DNA from: Methylotenera mobilis 13
Lineage (GTDB): Bacteria; Pseudomonadota; Gammaproteobacteria; Burkholderiales; Methylophilaceae
DNA length: 64,000 nucleotides
Assembly: GCF_000384255.1 (NCBI RefSeq)
Contig: NZ_KB913035.1
Coordinates: forward strand, 1,339,362-1,403,361
Reading direction: 5' to 3'
How positions within the stretch are numbered: position 1 is the first letter of the stretch; every line of letters begins with the position of its first letter. The notes under the pieces were generated by a model, which did not search any database, was not told the DNA's origin, and worked only from the letters and a program-made list of their open reading frames with translations. Below, one piece after another: positions 9,000 through 17,691 of the stretch. Position numbers and translations under genes: made by a program.

Positions 9000-10907
9000 A
9001 TGAACGTATTTTACGAAGAAGACGGCAGTTTTAAAGTTGCTAGCATCATGAGCGAGGCCGAAAGCTCGATGCAAATTGAATCAGTAAGCGGTAAGCGGAG
9101 CAAAATCAAGGCGGCCAATGTGTTGTTGCGTTTCGAAGCGCCATTGTCAGGATTTTTAGAAACAGCACAAGCTGAAGCTGAAAAGCTGGAGCTTGATTTT
9201 CTATGGGAATGCTGCGGAGAGTCAGAATTTAATTTTGAAGATTTCGCTCAAGAATATTACGGTAAAAAACCTACGCATTTAGAGGCCGCTGCGATTGCGA
9301 TTCGCCTACACAGTGCGCCTGTGTATTTTAACCGTAAAGGCAAAGGGCGTTATAAAGCAGCGCCAGCTGATATCTTAAAAGCAGCACTAGCTGGACTTGA
9401 AAAGAAACGCTTATTAGCCGAAAAAATGGCAGGGTATGTAGAGCAGCTAAAAGCGCTGACCATGCCAGAAGAGATTATGCAAAAACGTGACATGCTGATT
9501 TACGAGCCTGATAAAAACGCGTTTGAGTACAAGGTGCTTGATACTGCCGCAGGCGCATTGCATTTAAGCCACCTTAAGCTTTTGCATGCATGCGGTGCAA
9601 TTCCATCTGTGCATGATTACCACTTAGGTGCTTTTTTGCGTGAATATTTTGCCAAAGGCACTGACTTTACCGATGCGCAAATGTCTGCCATGCCTGCAGA
9701 TATCAGCTTTGATTTACCAATGGCAGAAGCTGAGGCATTTAGTATTGATGACAGCACCACCACCGAAATTGATGATGCGTTTTCAATGCGCCAGCTTGAT
9801 AATGGTGTGATGTGTGTGGGTATTCATATTGCTGCGCCAGCATTGGGTGTTGCGATTGATAGCGAGCTAGATATCGCCGCCATGCACCGCTTATCAACGG
9901 TTTATATGCCAGGCCACAAAATCACCATGTTGCCTGAGTCTGCAATTAGACCATTCAGTCTAGATGCAGGGCAGATTAAGCCTGTATTGTCGATGTATTT
10001 GCATGTGAACCCAGACTTTACGATTGCACAGCGTCATAGCAAAGTAGAGCTGATTAAAGTGGCAGAGAATCTACGCCATGACACTTTAGAGCCTTACTTT
10101 AATGAAACTACGTTAGCAGCTGACAGTGGTCACCCATATTGGTCTAAATTATTGTTTCTATTCAACTTGGCTGAATCATTAGAAAAAGCGCGTGGCAAGT
10201 ATGACCCAACGAAACCACCACAAGTAGATTACAACTTTTACGTGAATGATGGCAAGGTAAGCATTGTTGGGCGTCATCGTGGTTCACCCATGGATAAGCT
10301 AGTAGCAGAGTTGATGATTGAGGCCAATAGCCAATGGGGTGCGTTATTAGCCAGTAGTCAGGTGCCAGGTTTATATCGCGCGCAAAGTGGCGGTAAGGTG
10401 TATATGACCACTAAGGCTGAGCCGCACCAAGGCTTAGGCGTTGCTCAGTACTCATGGAGTACCTCTCCATTGCGCCGTGCGGTTGATTTAATTAATCAGC
10501 GGCAAATCATGAGTGTTGTGCAAAATCAGCCACCAGTTTATCCGCAGAATAGCGATGCACTCACCACGCATATGCGTAACTTTGAGCTCACTTACAAAGC
10601 GTATAGTGAGTTCCAAATCCGCATGGAGCGCTATTGGTGTTTACAGTATTTAATTCAAGAAAACGTGCAAGAGATTCATGCCACAGTATGGCGAGAAAAC
10701 TTGGTGCGCTTGGATAACTTGCCCTATATGACCAAAGTGTATGGCCTACCAGAGCTAAAAACTGGCACACGGGTGAGTTTGCAAGTGCAAGAGGTGGATA
10801 CGCTGATGATGGATTTACGCACTAAATTCATACAAGTGTTAGAAAATGAAGCAGTAGTAGCCGATGTACCAGTAGCTGACGATGAAAACGAAGTAGAGGC
10901 TGCCTAG
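9000..10907 (+). CDS. RNB-family exoribonuclease (RNase II/R-like)
   Basis: Predicted 3'-5' exoribonuclease of 635 residues. The RNB catalytic domain (about 235-560) contains the metal-site motif S248-I-D-D-S-T-T-T-E-I-D-D259. One position that is Asp in E. coli RNase II is Glu256 here, as in many beta-proteobacterial and organellar relatives. The N-terminal part has no obvious paired cold-shock domains and no C-terminal basic tail, so this is the short atypical subgroup rather than RNase R. The conserved YSWSTSPLRRAVDLINQRQ is the arginine-rich RNA clamp of the family. It overlaps the next gene by one base, so the two are translationally coupled. Confidence 0.88.
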   Translation: MNVFYEEDGSFKVASIMSEAESSMQIESVSGKRSKIKAANVLLRFEAPLSGFLETAQAEAEKLELDFLWECCGESEFNFEDFAQEYYGKKPTHLEAAAIAIRLHSAPVYFNRKGKGRYKAAPADILKAALAGLEKKRLLAEKMAGYVEQLKALTMPEEIMQKRDMLIYEPDKNAFEYKVLDTAAGALHLSHLKLLHACGAIPSVHDYHLGAFLREYFAKGTDFTDAQMSAMPADISFDLPMAEAEAFSIDDSTTTEIDDAFSMRQLDNGVMCVGIHIAAPALGVAIDSELDIAAMHRLSTVYMPGHKITMLPESAIRPFSLDAGQIKPVLSMYLHVNPDFTIAQRHSKVELIKVAENLRHDTLEPYFNETTLAADSGHPYWSKLLFLFNLAESLEKARGKYDPTKPPQVDYNFYVNDGKVSIVGRHRGSPMDKLVAELMIEANSQWGALLASSQVPGLYRAQSGGKVYMTTKAEPHQGLGVAQYSWSTSPLRRAVDLINQRQIMSVVQNQPPVYPQNSDALTTHMRNFELTYKAYSEFQIRMERYWCLQYLIQENVQEIHATVWRENLVRLDNLPYMTKVYGLPELKTGTRVSLQVQEVDTLMMDLRTKFIQVLENEAVVADVPVADDENEVEAA

Positions 10908-11713
10908 TGTTTAGTGCCGCAAAAAAAATGTTGCGTGGGTTAGCAAACGCCGCTTTGAGTGATGCTGTGGATGTGAGTGAAATCAACGGTGTGCGCGCAT
11001 TGCATTTAGGTTCTGCCACTGTGCAAAGCGCCATGCGTATTAGAGAGCCGTTTGAGTTAGAGCTTACCTACACGCGTGCGATTATGTGTTTTTTGCTGTT
11101 TCACCGTGATGTTAAACAAATGCTCACTATCGGATTGGGTGGTGGCTCGGTGGCTAAATATGTGTATGCACATTGCCCTGAGATTGTTGGCAAGGTGGTG
11201 GAGATTAACCCTAGGATTATTCAAGTCGCTAAAAATCAATTCTTCGTACCAGAAAACGACGATAGATTTGAAGTAATAGAAGCCGATGGTTTGGTTTATT
11301 TGGAAGAGCATATCGATGCAACTGATGTGTTGTTTATCGATGCGTTTGATAGCAATGGCATCCCCCCTAATTTTTGTAGCCAAGACTTTTTCGATCAATG
11401 TGCTAACACCTTAAAAAATGATGGCGTATTTGTGATTAACCTATGGGGTAGCGACAAAAAGTTTGACGTGTATCTCGCAAGAATAGAACAAAGCTTTAAC
11501 AACAAAGTACTGATATTGCGTACCGGTAAGCCAGGCAATATTGCAGTATTTGGTTTTAAACAAGGCGTTGCAGATTTACGGCTCAATACCCTGCGTGATC
11601 ATGCAAAACTATTAGAAAAAACGCACAAAATTGAATTTTTGCAGTTTGTAGAAAAACTAGCAGACAATAACAACAGTACCAACAACCGAATATTTATGAA
11701 AAGCGATCGTTAA
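10907..11713 (+). CDS. Spermidine synthase-like protein (polyamine aminopropyltransferase fold)
   Basis: Soluble Rossmann-fold protein of 268 residues. The nucleotide-binding loop is LTIGLGGGSVAKYV (about 73-86), followed by the acidic residue of VVEINPRI and the motif VLFIDAFDSNGIP. These are the marks of SpeE-like domains, but the substrate-gate aspartates of true spermidine synthases are hard to place, so polyamine synthesis is not assured. A SAM-binding methyltransferase-like role is possible. The start is GTG at 10907, overlapping the last base of the upstream TAG; no better in-frame start exists. Confidence 0.75.
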   Translation: MFSAAKKMLRGLANAALSDAVDVSEINGVRALHLGSATVQSAMRIREPFELELTYTRAIMCFLLFHRDVKQMLTIGLGGGSVAKYVYAHCPEIVGKVVEINPRIIQVAKNQFFVPENDDRFEVIEADGLVYLEEHIDATDVLFIDAFDSNGIPPNFCSQDFFDQCANTLKNDGVFVINLWGSDKKFDVYLARIEQSFNNKVLILRTGKPGNIAVFGFKQGVADLRLNTLRDHAKLLEKTHKIEFLQFVEKLADNNNSTNNRIFMKSDR

Positions 11714-11716
11714 TTT

Positions 11717-12952
11717 ATGGCAGTTAATCAACAAAATACGCGCGAGCAGCATGCACCTAAAGCTCAGTCTGATAGAAATCACACTAGCAAGCAAGCACCA
11801 AACCGATACTTTGCTACATGCCCACGTGGCTTAGAGCAACTACTTGCTGATGAGCTTAAACAAGTCAGCGCAAAAGTAGTGAATGTGACCGATGGCGGAG
11901 TGAGCTTTGATGGTGATTGGTCCGTGTGTTATGCCGCCAATTTACACTCACGCATCGCTACCCGTATTTTGTGGCAAGTAGGCCGTGGTAAATACTTGAA
12001 CGAAGAAGACTTGTTTGATGCTGCCTATAAAATGAACTGGCCGCAATGGTTTGATGTTAGGCATGATTTCATGGTGAAAGTAACAGGTGTTAAATGCCCG
12101 TTAAAAAGCCTAGAGTTTGCCACTTTAAAAATTAAAGATGCGGTATGCGATAAGTTCAGGCTAGCGGTAGGTAGCCGCCCATATATCGACACCAAAACCC
12201 CTAGTGTGCGTATTCATGCTTATTTAACGACAGATGAATATCAATATTATGTTGATACTTCTGGTGCTGCGCTTTATCAACGCGGCAACCGTGGCGCAAG
12301 TATTGAAGCACCATTGCGTGAAAACTTAGCCGCAGGCATTTTAAAACTCACAGGATGGCAAGCAGGCCAACCACTACTAGACCCAATGTGTGGCAGTGGT
12401 ACTTTTCTGTTAGAAGCTGCCATGATCGCGCTAGACATGGCACCTGGCATTAAACGTGAGTTTGGCTTTGAGAAGCTAAAAACGTTTGAATCTGATACTT
12501 GGAAGAAAATCAAAAACCAAGCCTTGAGCAAAGTGAAGAAAGTCAGCTTTCAAAAAATCTACGGCTCGGATATGGATTTGCGCGCAGTACGTGTCACTAA
12601 GCAAAACCTAGAATCAGCTGGCTTGCTAGAGGCCGTGCAAGTGTCTCATGTTGACATGCTAGACGTTGTACCACCGGCCGATCACGGCGTATTAGTGGCT
12701 AACCCACCATACGGTGTGCGGATTGGTGAAGATGAAGCGCTGACATTGCTATACCCAAAAATGGGCGAAACGCTGAAACGTAAATTTGCCGGTTGGAATG
12801 CTTATTTCCTTACTAACGATTTACGCATGCCTAAGCTGATGCGCCTTGCACCAAGCAAAAAAACACCATTATTTAATGGCCCACTAGAGTGCCGTTTGTT
12901 TGAAATTAAAATGGTGGCAGGCTCAAACCGTAAAGATAAACCAGACGCATAA
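11717..12952 (+). CDS. THUMP-domain rRNA guanine-N2 methyltransferase (RlmL-like)
   Basis: Class I RNA methyltransferase of 411 residues. It corresponds to the N-terminal half of E. coli RlmKL, which makes m2G2445 in 23S rRNA; the RlmK half is absent. After a polar N-terminal tail (1-28) comes a THUMP RNA-binding domain (about 55-165), then the catalytic domain with LDPMCGSGTFLLEAA (SAM site) and the catalytic N329-P-P-Y-G motif. The SAM-binding acidic residue lies in YGSDMDLRAV. Gene position 3 bp after the upstream stop suggests operon membership. Confidence 0.9.
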   Translation: MAVNQQNTREQHAPKAQSDRNHTSKQAPNRYFATCPRGLEQLLADELKQVSAKVVNVTDGGVSFDGDWSVCYAANLHSRIATRILWQVGRGKYLNEEDLFDAAYKMNWPQWFDVRHDFMVKVTGVKCPLKSLEFATLKIKDAVCDKFRLAVGSRPYIDTKTPSVRIHAYLTTDEYQYYVDTSGAALYQRGNRGASIEAPLRENLAAGILKLTGWQAGQPLLDPMCGSGTFLLEAAMIALDMAPGIKREFGFEKLKTFESDTWKKIKNQALSKVKKVSFQKIYGSDMDLRAVRVTKQNLESAGLLEAVQVSHVDMLDVVPPADHGVLVANPPYGVRIGEDEALTLLYPKMGETLKRKFAGWNAYFLTNDLRMPKLMRLAPSKKTPLFNGPLECRLFEIKMVAGSNRKDKPDA

Positions 12953-12961
12953 GGAAGCAAC

Positions 12962-13312
12962 ATGGCAGACTCATTGGATGCCCTAAGGGCCCGAGTAAAC
13001 AATTTTGTGAGCGAGCGTGATTGGGCACAATTTCACTCGCCAAAAAATCTTGCTATGGCGATGATTGTAGAAGCGGGCGAGGTCGTAGAGCATTTTCAAT
13101 GGATGACAGAGCAGGAAAGTCGCCAGTTAGATGCGCAAACGAAAGAGCAGGTAGGGCAAGAGTTATCCGACACCTTAGTCTATCTGCTGCGGATTGCAGA
13201 AGTTTGCGGTATTGATTTAATTGAAGCCGCAAATAAAAAAATAGATTTAAATGCGCAAAAATACCCAGTAGACAAATGTAAGGGTAGCAACGCCAAATAC
13301 ACGAATTATTAG
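12962..13312 (+). CDS. MazG-like nucleotide pyrophosphohydrolase
   Basis: Small all-alpha NTP pyrophosphatase of 116 residues, similar to the RS21-C6/dCTPase group that removes unwanted nucleotides such as modified dCTP. The Mg-binding acidic residues sit in VEAGEVVEHFQW and in QELSDTLVYLL, the paired ExxE and ExxD pattern of the MazG fold. Its ATG follows a clear Shine-Dalgarno sequence (AAGGAAG) and is only 9 bp past the rRNA methyltransferase stop. The exact nucleotide substrate is not predictable. Confidence 0.86.
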   Translation: MADSLDALRARVNNFVSERDWAQFHSPKNLAMAMIVEAGEVVEHFQWMTEQESRQLDAQTKEQVGQELSDTLVYLLRIAEVCGIDLIEAANKKIDLNAQKYPVDKCKGSNAKYTNY

Positions 13313-13332
13313 TGCGACATTAAGGATCTGCC

Positions 13333-13824
13333 ATGGCTGACATTCATTCCCCTGTCATCGATTTACTGCAATCTAAAAACATTGCGTTTGAAGTGATTGA
13401 GATCCCACTGAGTGAGGACAGTAAGCCTATCCGTGATTTAGAAGCGCTACTCTCTGCTAAAGGCCTCGATCCAACTTCCGTCGTGCGTAGTGTGGTTTTC
13501 AAAGCTGATTCTGGCAAATACACCTTATTGGCAGTGGCAGGTGGCGGCCGTGCCGATTGGGGCATGCTGCGCAAACATCTGGACGAACGTAAGTTGCGCA
13601 TGGCAGAGTATGACGAAGTGCCAGAAGCCACAGGTTATGTGGTGGGTGCAGTACCGCCTATTGCATTACCTGAAACTTTGCGAGTGTTGGTAGATAAAAG
13701 TGTACGTAATTATGATGTATTAGTAATAGGTAGTGGCGTATTAGGCTATGCGATCACACTTAAAGGCCAAGACTTGCTAGCTTTATTGGCAGGAGCTGGT
13801 GAAGGTGAGTTTGTGAAGGTTTAA
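13333..13824 (+). CDS. YbaK/EbsC-family aminoacyl-tRNA deacylase
   Basis: Predicted trans-editing protein of 163 residues that hydrolyses mischarged aminoacyl-tRNA (Cys-tRNA-Pro or a related species). The YbaK fold is supported by SVVRSVVFKADSGKYTLLAVAGGGRADW, whose lysine in VFKAD is the conserved family residue, and by GYVVGAVPPIALP near the C-terminal third. An AAGGA ribosome site precedes the ATG by 8 bases. Last gene of the rightward run that starts at the RNB nuclease. Confidence 0.82.
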   Translation: MADIHSPVIDLLQSKNIAFEVIEIPLSEDSKPIRDLEALLSAKGLDPTSVVRSVVFKADSGKYTLLAVAGGGRADWGMLRKHLDERKLRMAEYDEVPEATGYVVGAVPPIALPETLRVLVDKSVRNYDVLVIGSGVLGYAITLKGQDLLALLAGAGEGEFVKV

Positions 13825-13903
13825 GCTAGTTTGTTAACTAATTTGTAACTAAGTCAGTTAACGCGTAAATAGCTAAACTCTAATTTCTAATTAACTATAG
13901 CCG

Positions 13904-14119
13904 TCACTTACCTGGACGTCCAAGTGTTTTGCAATGCGCGTCTTTATACGGGCCATCTAACTTTACCCAACCTTCGCCAGGTAGGGTTTGTGTGCACCAC
14001 ACATTGTTATTCAGTTTACTTTTCCATAAATACCAAGGAGCGGGCGCTGCAGTCACTGAAAACGAAACCAATAGCCCAATCGTTACAAATATTATGCTCT
14101 TTATCATCGTTTCTGCCAT
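13904..14119 (-). CDS. Small secreted protein of unknown function, two cysteines
   Basis: Protein of 71 residues with a signal peptide (hydrophobic stretch about 7-22, likely cleaved after TAA) and a mature part of about 47 residues. The mature part, from PAPWYLWKS onward, has two cysteines (in VWCTQ and AHCKT) that could form one disulfide, and tryptophan/glycine-rich turns (GEGWVKLDGP). I recognise the general pattern as a small conserved secreted protein of proteobacteria but know no function. An internal ATG (14107) gives a more typical signal peptide and may be the true start. Confidence 0.6.
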   Translation of the reverse strand: MAETMIKSIIFVTIGLLVSFSVTAAPAPWYLWKSKLNNNVWCTQTLPGEGWVKLDGPYKDAHCKTLGRPGK

Positions 14120-14221
14120 TTCATAGCTAGAATGTATAGAAAATTTAAAGCTAGAGTTACGCTTGTTAAGCTTTAACTAAGCAGCTACTAGCGCCGTTAG
14201 TTTTTTAGTTGATGTACTAGA

Positions 14222-14644
14222 CTATAACTTTTGCTTATCATCCTCTCTATACGCCTGCCTTTCAAAGAAGTTATTGCTGTATCCGTTACGACCATGAAGT
14301 ATTTCCCACAGACTAGACAACGCGTAAGCAGGCAAAAAGAATACGCCCCATTGCTCGTATTGCTTAACATGCACATGTTCGTGTGCTCGTAATGCACAGA
14401 GTTCCTTGTGGCATGTACCTAAAATCACATGACCAAGTGTGACAGCACCAAAGCAAAATGGGGGATGGCGTGATGCAAAGAAGTTTCCCACATGCCCGCC
14501 ATGAAACTCAGCGACGCCAGCCACGATATGCACTCTGCCGCCTAGGGCGAGCATTACAAGCCCAAGTAATATGCCAAGTGCTGTGTTTGGTATAGCCCAA
14601 GCATAATCAATAAGCTTAAAAATAGGTGTGCGATAAGTGTGCAT
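14222..14644 (-). CDS. Small membrane protein with HExxH motif, unknown function
   Basis: Protein of 140 residues with one good membrane segment (about 17-36) and a second moderately hydrophobic stretch (65-78). It carries H88-E-H-V-H92, a zinc-metalloprotease-like HExxH, in the context AHEHVHVKQYEQWG, and is unusually rich in histidine and glycine in the middle part. The arrangement HEHVHVxQY resembles the zincin-like domain of M48/DUF families, but the third ligand is not obvious, so proteolysis is only a possibility. It is in the accessory-looking patch; the first repeat copy starts about 19 bp upstream of its start codon. Confidence 0.6.
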   Translation of the reverse strand: MHTYRTPIFKLIDYAWAIPNTALGILLGLVMLALGGRVHIVAGVAEFHGGHVGNFFASRHPPFCFGAVTLGHVILGTCHKELCALRAHEHVHVKQYEQWGVFFLPAYALSSLWEILHGRNGYSNNFFERQAYREDDKQKL

Positions 14645-14662
14645 TTTAAGGTGTTAAATTGA

Positions 14663-14810
14663 GTGGGGTAGGGTTTCTACTCAGCATAAGAAGCTTGTTT
14701 ATAAGCGACTGTATTCTGTGAGGAAGCCAAATACTGGCTTAACCCCACGCGGTAGTGACAGATAAAGATATTGCAATGCATGGGTCACAAATGCCACGCT
14801 ACTTGGCTAC
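14663..14810. repeat. Dispersed repeat, copy 1 (MITE-like, ~140 bp)
   Basis: Shares long near-identical blocks with 15429-15575, including ACTCAGCATAAGAAGCTTGT and CTGGCTTAACCCCACGCGGT. An internal hairpin is AAGCCA-AATAC-TGGCTT. The right end is decayed (ACGCTAC instead of ACCCTAC). Both copies end in GGCTAC, which supplies the TAG stop of the minus-strand gene to the right. Confidence 0.75.
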
Positions 14811-15313
14811 CAGTATTTCGGGTACTTTGTATCACGGGTTGCATTGTTATAAGCCAGAGCAACAGCTACCAACACCAAGGCGCCGACTAATGTTGGGAAC
14901 AATAGAAAGCCCCAACTGGGCTGCATTAAGAACACAATTACTGGGTTTGATCCAGCAGGCGGATGCACTGTGCGAGTGAGCATCATCAGTGCGATTGCTG
15001 TACCCACAGCGAGCGCGACAGACCACCAATGGGGGCCGAAGGCAAAAAGAAATACAAGGCCAACGAGAGAGCTGATGAAATGGCCAGCAACTACATTTCT
15101 TGGTTGAGAAAACGGCACGTCAGGATAGCCAAAAACTAGGACACATGATGCGCCAAACGACCCAAGCACCAAAGCAACTGAAAGGAAATCATTCAGTGAG
15201 GCAACGGCGGCAATGGCCAAAAATCCGCCCAACCACGCAAGCGCAACCGCTTTTGTTGATGGCTGAGGAGGTAGCGGTGCGTTGTCGCCTTTCAGTTTGC
15301 TTAGAAAAGACAT
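14807..15313 (-). CDS. HPP-family integral membrane protein
   Basis: Membrane protein of 168 residues with about four hydrophobic helices (about 25-42, 44-63, 81-120 as two helices, 128-155). It contains the family signature TRTVHPPAGSNP, in which the HPP triplet names the family. HPP proteins have been linked to nitrite transport in plastids and cyanobacteria, but that role is not proven for this group. The stop codon coincides with the shared end of repeat copy 1, and the start follows a good ribosome site (AGGGAG). Confidence 0.85.
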   Translation of the reverse strand: MSFLSKLKGDNAPLPPQPSTKAVALAWLGGFLAIAAVASLNDFLSVALVLGSFGASCVLVFGYPDVPFSQPRNVVAGHFISSLVGLVFLFAFGPHWWSVALAVGTAIALMMLTRTVHPPAGSNPVIVFLMQPSWGFLLFPTLVGALVLVAVALAYNNATRDTKYPKYW

Positions 15314-15428
15314 GGTAACTCCCTAATTGTAAATTATTGTTTGAGATAATTGGCTGACATCATCATTGAAACCTATGTTATTAAAATTGTAACATCGATG
15401 AACATTTTCGTTAGTATGCGTAACTTGC

Positions 15429-15575
15429 GTAGGGTAGGGTTTTCACTCAGCATAAGAAGCTTGTTTATAAGCGACTATATTCTGTGGGGAAGCCAAATAC
15501 TGGCTTAACCCCACGCGGTAGTGCAGGTAGTAATATTGCAACGCGTGGGTCAAGTGACCCACCCTACATGGCTAC
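15429..15575. repeat. Dispersed repeat, copy 2 (MITE-like, ~140 bp)
   Basis: The better preserved copy. It opens with GTAGGGTAGGG and closes with GACCCACCCTAC, so the ends are inverted copies of each other (GTAGGGT). A palindrome GGGTCAAGTGACCC lies near the right end. No coding capacity. Terminal inversion plus small size suggest a MITE-like or REP-like element; mobility is inferred. Confidence 0.75.
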
Positions 15576-16270
15576 GCGCGACGAGGATAGGTTTTCCCAG
15601 TCTGAGCCTCCCATTCAGCAATCTTTTTTTCCATGGCCGGAGCGATTTCCTGTTCAAGTATTTCGCTCATGCTCCTTGCTGTGATAGGAGGGAGCGCCGA
15701 TTCCGGGGCTGATGGCCCCATCCAGCCACCCATGGTAGGTAAAAAGTTGGAATAGATGATTTCGCCTTTTACAGCGCGAGCAATTTCGACAAGTCTGTCC
15801 GCTGGGCTTAAGGGCAGATCACTCAGGTTGGGAATCATCTGAGGCGACTCGAAGGAACCCGCATCAGAAACCGTTGCAACGAGTTTTCCATTGACGATCA
15901 CCTGGCCAATGGGCTGATACTGATGAGCTTTGGCGTAATTGAAATTGACATTCTCGCGTGCCTTTTCTTGTTGTTCCCTGAGCTTGACCTCATTGATCTG
16001 GGCTTCCGTCATTTTTACGGCAATGAGCGGCCTACCTTTGCTCTTCACCATGTCTTCAATGCTATAGACTGGCCCCTCCACTCGATACAGGTCGGTGGTG
16101 TTTGGATTGAGGCCATTCACGTTATCAACAGCGAGGCGCTCCTGAGCCGCTTGTGAAATAGTCGTTGTGTCGGCAGTTTTTTCCACTAAAGGGGCGACCG
16201 TTTGCCGCTTTAAGAAAAGATTGTCCGTTACCGATGTTGCGAACGTTGCATTGGATTGTTGAATAATCAT
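15572..16270 (-). CDS. Hypothetical protein, 232 residues, probably cytoplasmic
   Basis: I do not recognise this family. The protein has no signal peptide or membrane helix. It opens with a polar region holding DTTTISQAAQERLA, a motif resembling the T-I-S-x-x-A stretch seen near the N-terminus of many proteobacterial hypothetical proteins. It then has a central charged helix (about 108-135, TEAQINEVKLREQQEKARE), and a proline-rich C-terminal part ending in a helix with EWEAQTGKTYPRRA. The base composition looks richer in GC than the neighbours, which hints at acquisition by transfer. Its TAG stop lies exactly at the end of repeat copy 2. Confidence 0.6.
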   Translation of the reverse strand: MIIQQSNATFATSVTDNLFLKRQTVAPLVEKTADTTTISQAAQERLAVDNVNGLNPNTTDLYRVEGPVYSIEDMVKSKGRPLIAVKMTEAQINEVKLREQQEKARENVNFNYAKAHQYQPIGQVIVNGKLVATVSDAGSFESPQMIPNLSDLPLSPADRLVEIARAVKGEIIYSNFLPTMGGWMGPSAPESALPPITARSMSEILEQEIAPAMEKKIAEWEAQTGKTYPRRA

Positions 16271-16356
16271 GATTTTAGCTCTCAGATGAGTGCCAACTGT
16301 GTGCCTAAGGTTTGAATTAAAGGGCTGGCTTTAGCCAGTCCTGCTTGAATGATGGG

Positions 16357-16923
16357 TTAAGCCTCAATAGCTGACACATGCTCTATTGCCTTAAGTGCAT
16401 TCTGCAAGATGGTATTTTCGCTGTTTAACACTTGCTCCCATGCTGCTTCTTCAGTCTTAGCTGCTTTATGAAGGTGAACAAAATTTCTGACTTCATGAAT
16501 TGAAGTAATTTCATTCCAAATTACTTCAACGTCGCGGCGTGGTAGGCCATTCTCTTGCCACGCATGAATTACATTACCAAACGTACGGCGTTTTTGGTCT
16601 GCATTAAGGGGGTAGTTTCTTGCCTCAGCAAGAGCTCTTAGTGCGGCTTCTAATATTGACGCAGCAATTAAAACAGCAGCCTTAACTGCACCAGCTCTAA
16701 CGGAAAAGCTTAGTTCATATTTGTAGGGTGGGTTGGAAATCTCGCCTGCTCGTGTATGCCTGAGATTCTTTAGCATATATAAATGAAAGCATAAGTATTG
16801 CTCTTCTGCGGCTATTGCATACTGCACTTCTGGGTTTTTCAGATGTTGCCATTTAAAAGCCGCTACAGCCTTAAGGGGTTGAATCTCAAATGTTGGATCA
16901 TGGAAAAAGAAATCAGCGGCCAT
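16357..16923 (-). CDS. Hypothetical alpha-helical protein, possible HEPN-like
   Basis: Protein of 188 residues, apparently all-helical and without signal peptide. A long alanine-rich helix, KAAVLIAASILEAALRALAEA (about 81-101), contains a conserved-looking E92, and a later helix carries R146-N-F-V-H150-L-H152. This matches the R-x4-6-H (RN...H) pattern of HEPN domains, found in toxins, abortive-infection RNases and apoptosis-like proteins. Homology to HEPN is my inference and needs a structure or profile search. No antitoxin-like partner gene is adjacent. Confidence 0.5.
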   Translation of the reverse strand: MAADFFFHDPTFEIQPLKAVAAFKWQHLKNPEVQYAIAAEEQYLCFHLYMLKNLRHTRAGEISNPPYKYELSFSVRAGAVKAAVLIAASILEAALRALAEARNYPLNADQKRRTFGNVIHAWQENGLPRRDVEVIWNEITSIHEVRNFVHLHKAAKTEEAAWEQVLNSENTILQNALKAIEHVSAIEA

Positions 16924-17135
16924 ATTATTTTAGAGGCTTAACGATAAGTAGACATGCTATTTGAGGTGAAACTTTGCGTCAATGGATATTTATTCTGATG
17001 AAAATGGTATGAGTTTCTAATTAAAATCATATGGTTATTAATAATTAGTACATCCTAAAGTAGGTTTCATATGCATCAATCAATAATCACAATGTAATTG
17101 TATGTTGATGCTGACGCAACTGATGAGTATCAAAT

Positions 17136-17169
17136 AAAAAGCCCAGCAAGTTAATTTGCTGGGCTTTTA
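17136..17169 (-). terminator. Intrinsic terminator of tpx
   Basis: Stem AAAAGCCCAGCAA / TTTGCTGGGCTTTT with a short AT-rich loop, followed on the minus strand by TTTTTATTT. It lies 20 bp beyond the tpx stop codon. Confidence 0.88.
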
Positions 17170-17190
17170 GTCATTCAAGCGAACAACTAC

Positions 17191-17691
17191 TTATAAAACA
17201 GCTAATGCTGCTTCGTAGTTAGGTTCGTCAGCAATTTCTGCCACTAATTCACTGTGTAGCACCTTATTGTTTTCATCCAATACTACAACAGCGCGTGCTG
17301 TTAAGCCTGCTAAGCTGCTGTCGGTAATGAATACGCCATAGTCTGATGCAAATTTAGCTGTGTCACGGAATGTAGATAAGGTCACTACATTCTCAATACC
17401 TTCTGCACCGCAAAAACGGCTTTGTGCGAAAGGTAAGTCAGCAGAGATACATAACACAACAGTGTTGGCGACGCTGCTCGCTTTTTGGTTGAATGTACGT
17501 ACTGATGTTGCGCAAGTAGGGGTATCGATACTTGGGAAAATGTTTAATACTTTGCGTTTACCAGAGTATGCGTCTAGTGAAACTAATTCACGTTTTGCAT
17601 TAGCGAGTGCAAAGTTAGGGGCTGTTTGGCCTGCTTGTGGAAGGTTGCCACCAACATTAACTGGGTTGCCTTTTAGGGTCACGGTTGCCAT
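17191..17691 (-). CDS. tpx: Thiol peroxidase
   Basis: Atypical 2-Cys peroxiredoxin of 166 residues that reduces hydrogen peroxide and alkyl hydroperoxides using thioredoxin. Peroxidatic cysteine C60 sits in the motif [13 protein letters not shown] and resolving cysteine C94 in SRFCGAEG, the exact Tpx spacing; R131-like residues follow in the C-terminal part ([11 protein letters not shown]). A strong ribosome site (AAGGAG) precedes the ATG. Single-gene unit with its own terminator. Confidence 0.96.
   Translation of the reverse strand: MATVTLKGNPVNVGGNLPQAGQTAPNFALANAKRELVSLDAYSGKRKVLNIFPSIDTPTCATSVRTFNQKASSVANTVVLCISADLPFAQSRFCGAEGIENVVTLSTFRDTAKFASDYGVFITDSSLAGLTARAVVVLDENNKVLHSELVAEIADEPNYEAALAVL

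Noticed and set aside
11057-11398. Antisense open frame over the spermidine synthase-like gene
   Set aside because: Lies wholly opposite a well-supported gene and shows no domain or start signal; the same holds for the other overlapping frames in this window.
16722-16733. GTAGGGTGGGTT resembling the end of the 140 bp repeat
   Set aside because: Only 12 bases, inside an intact coding sequence, with no other repeat sequence beside it; probably chance.
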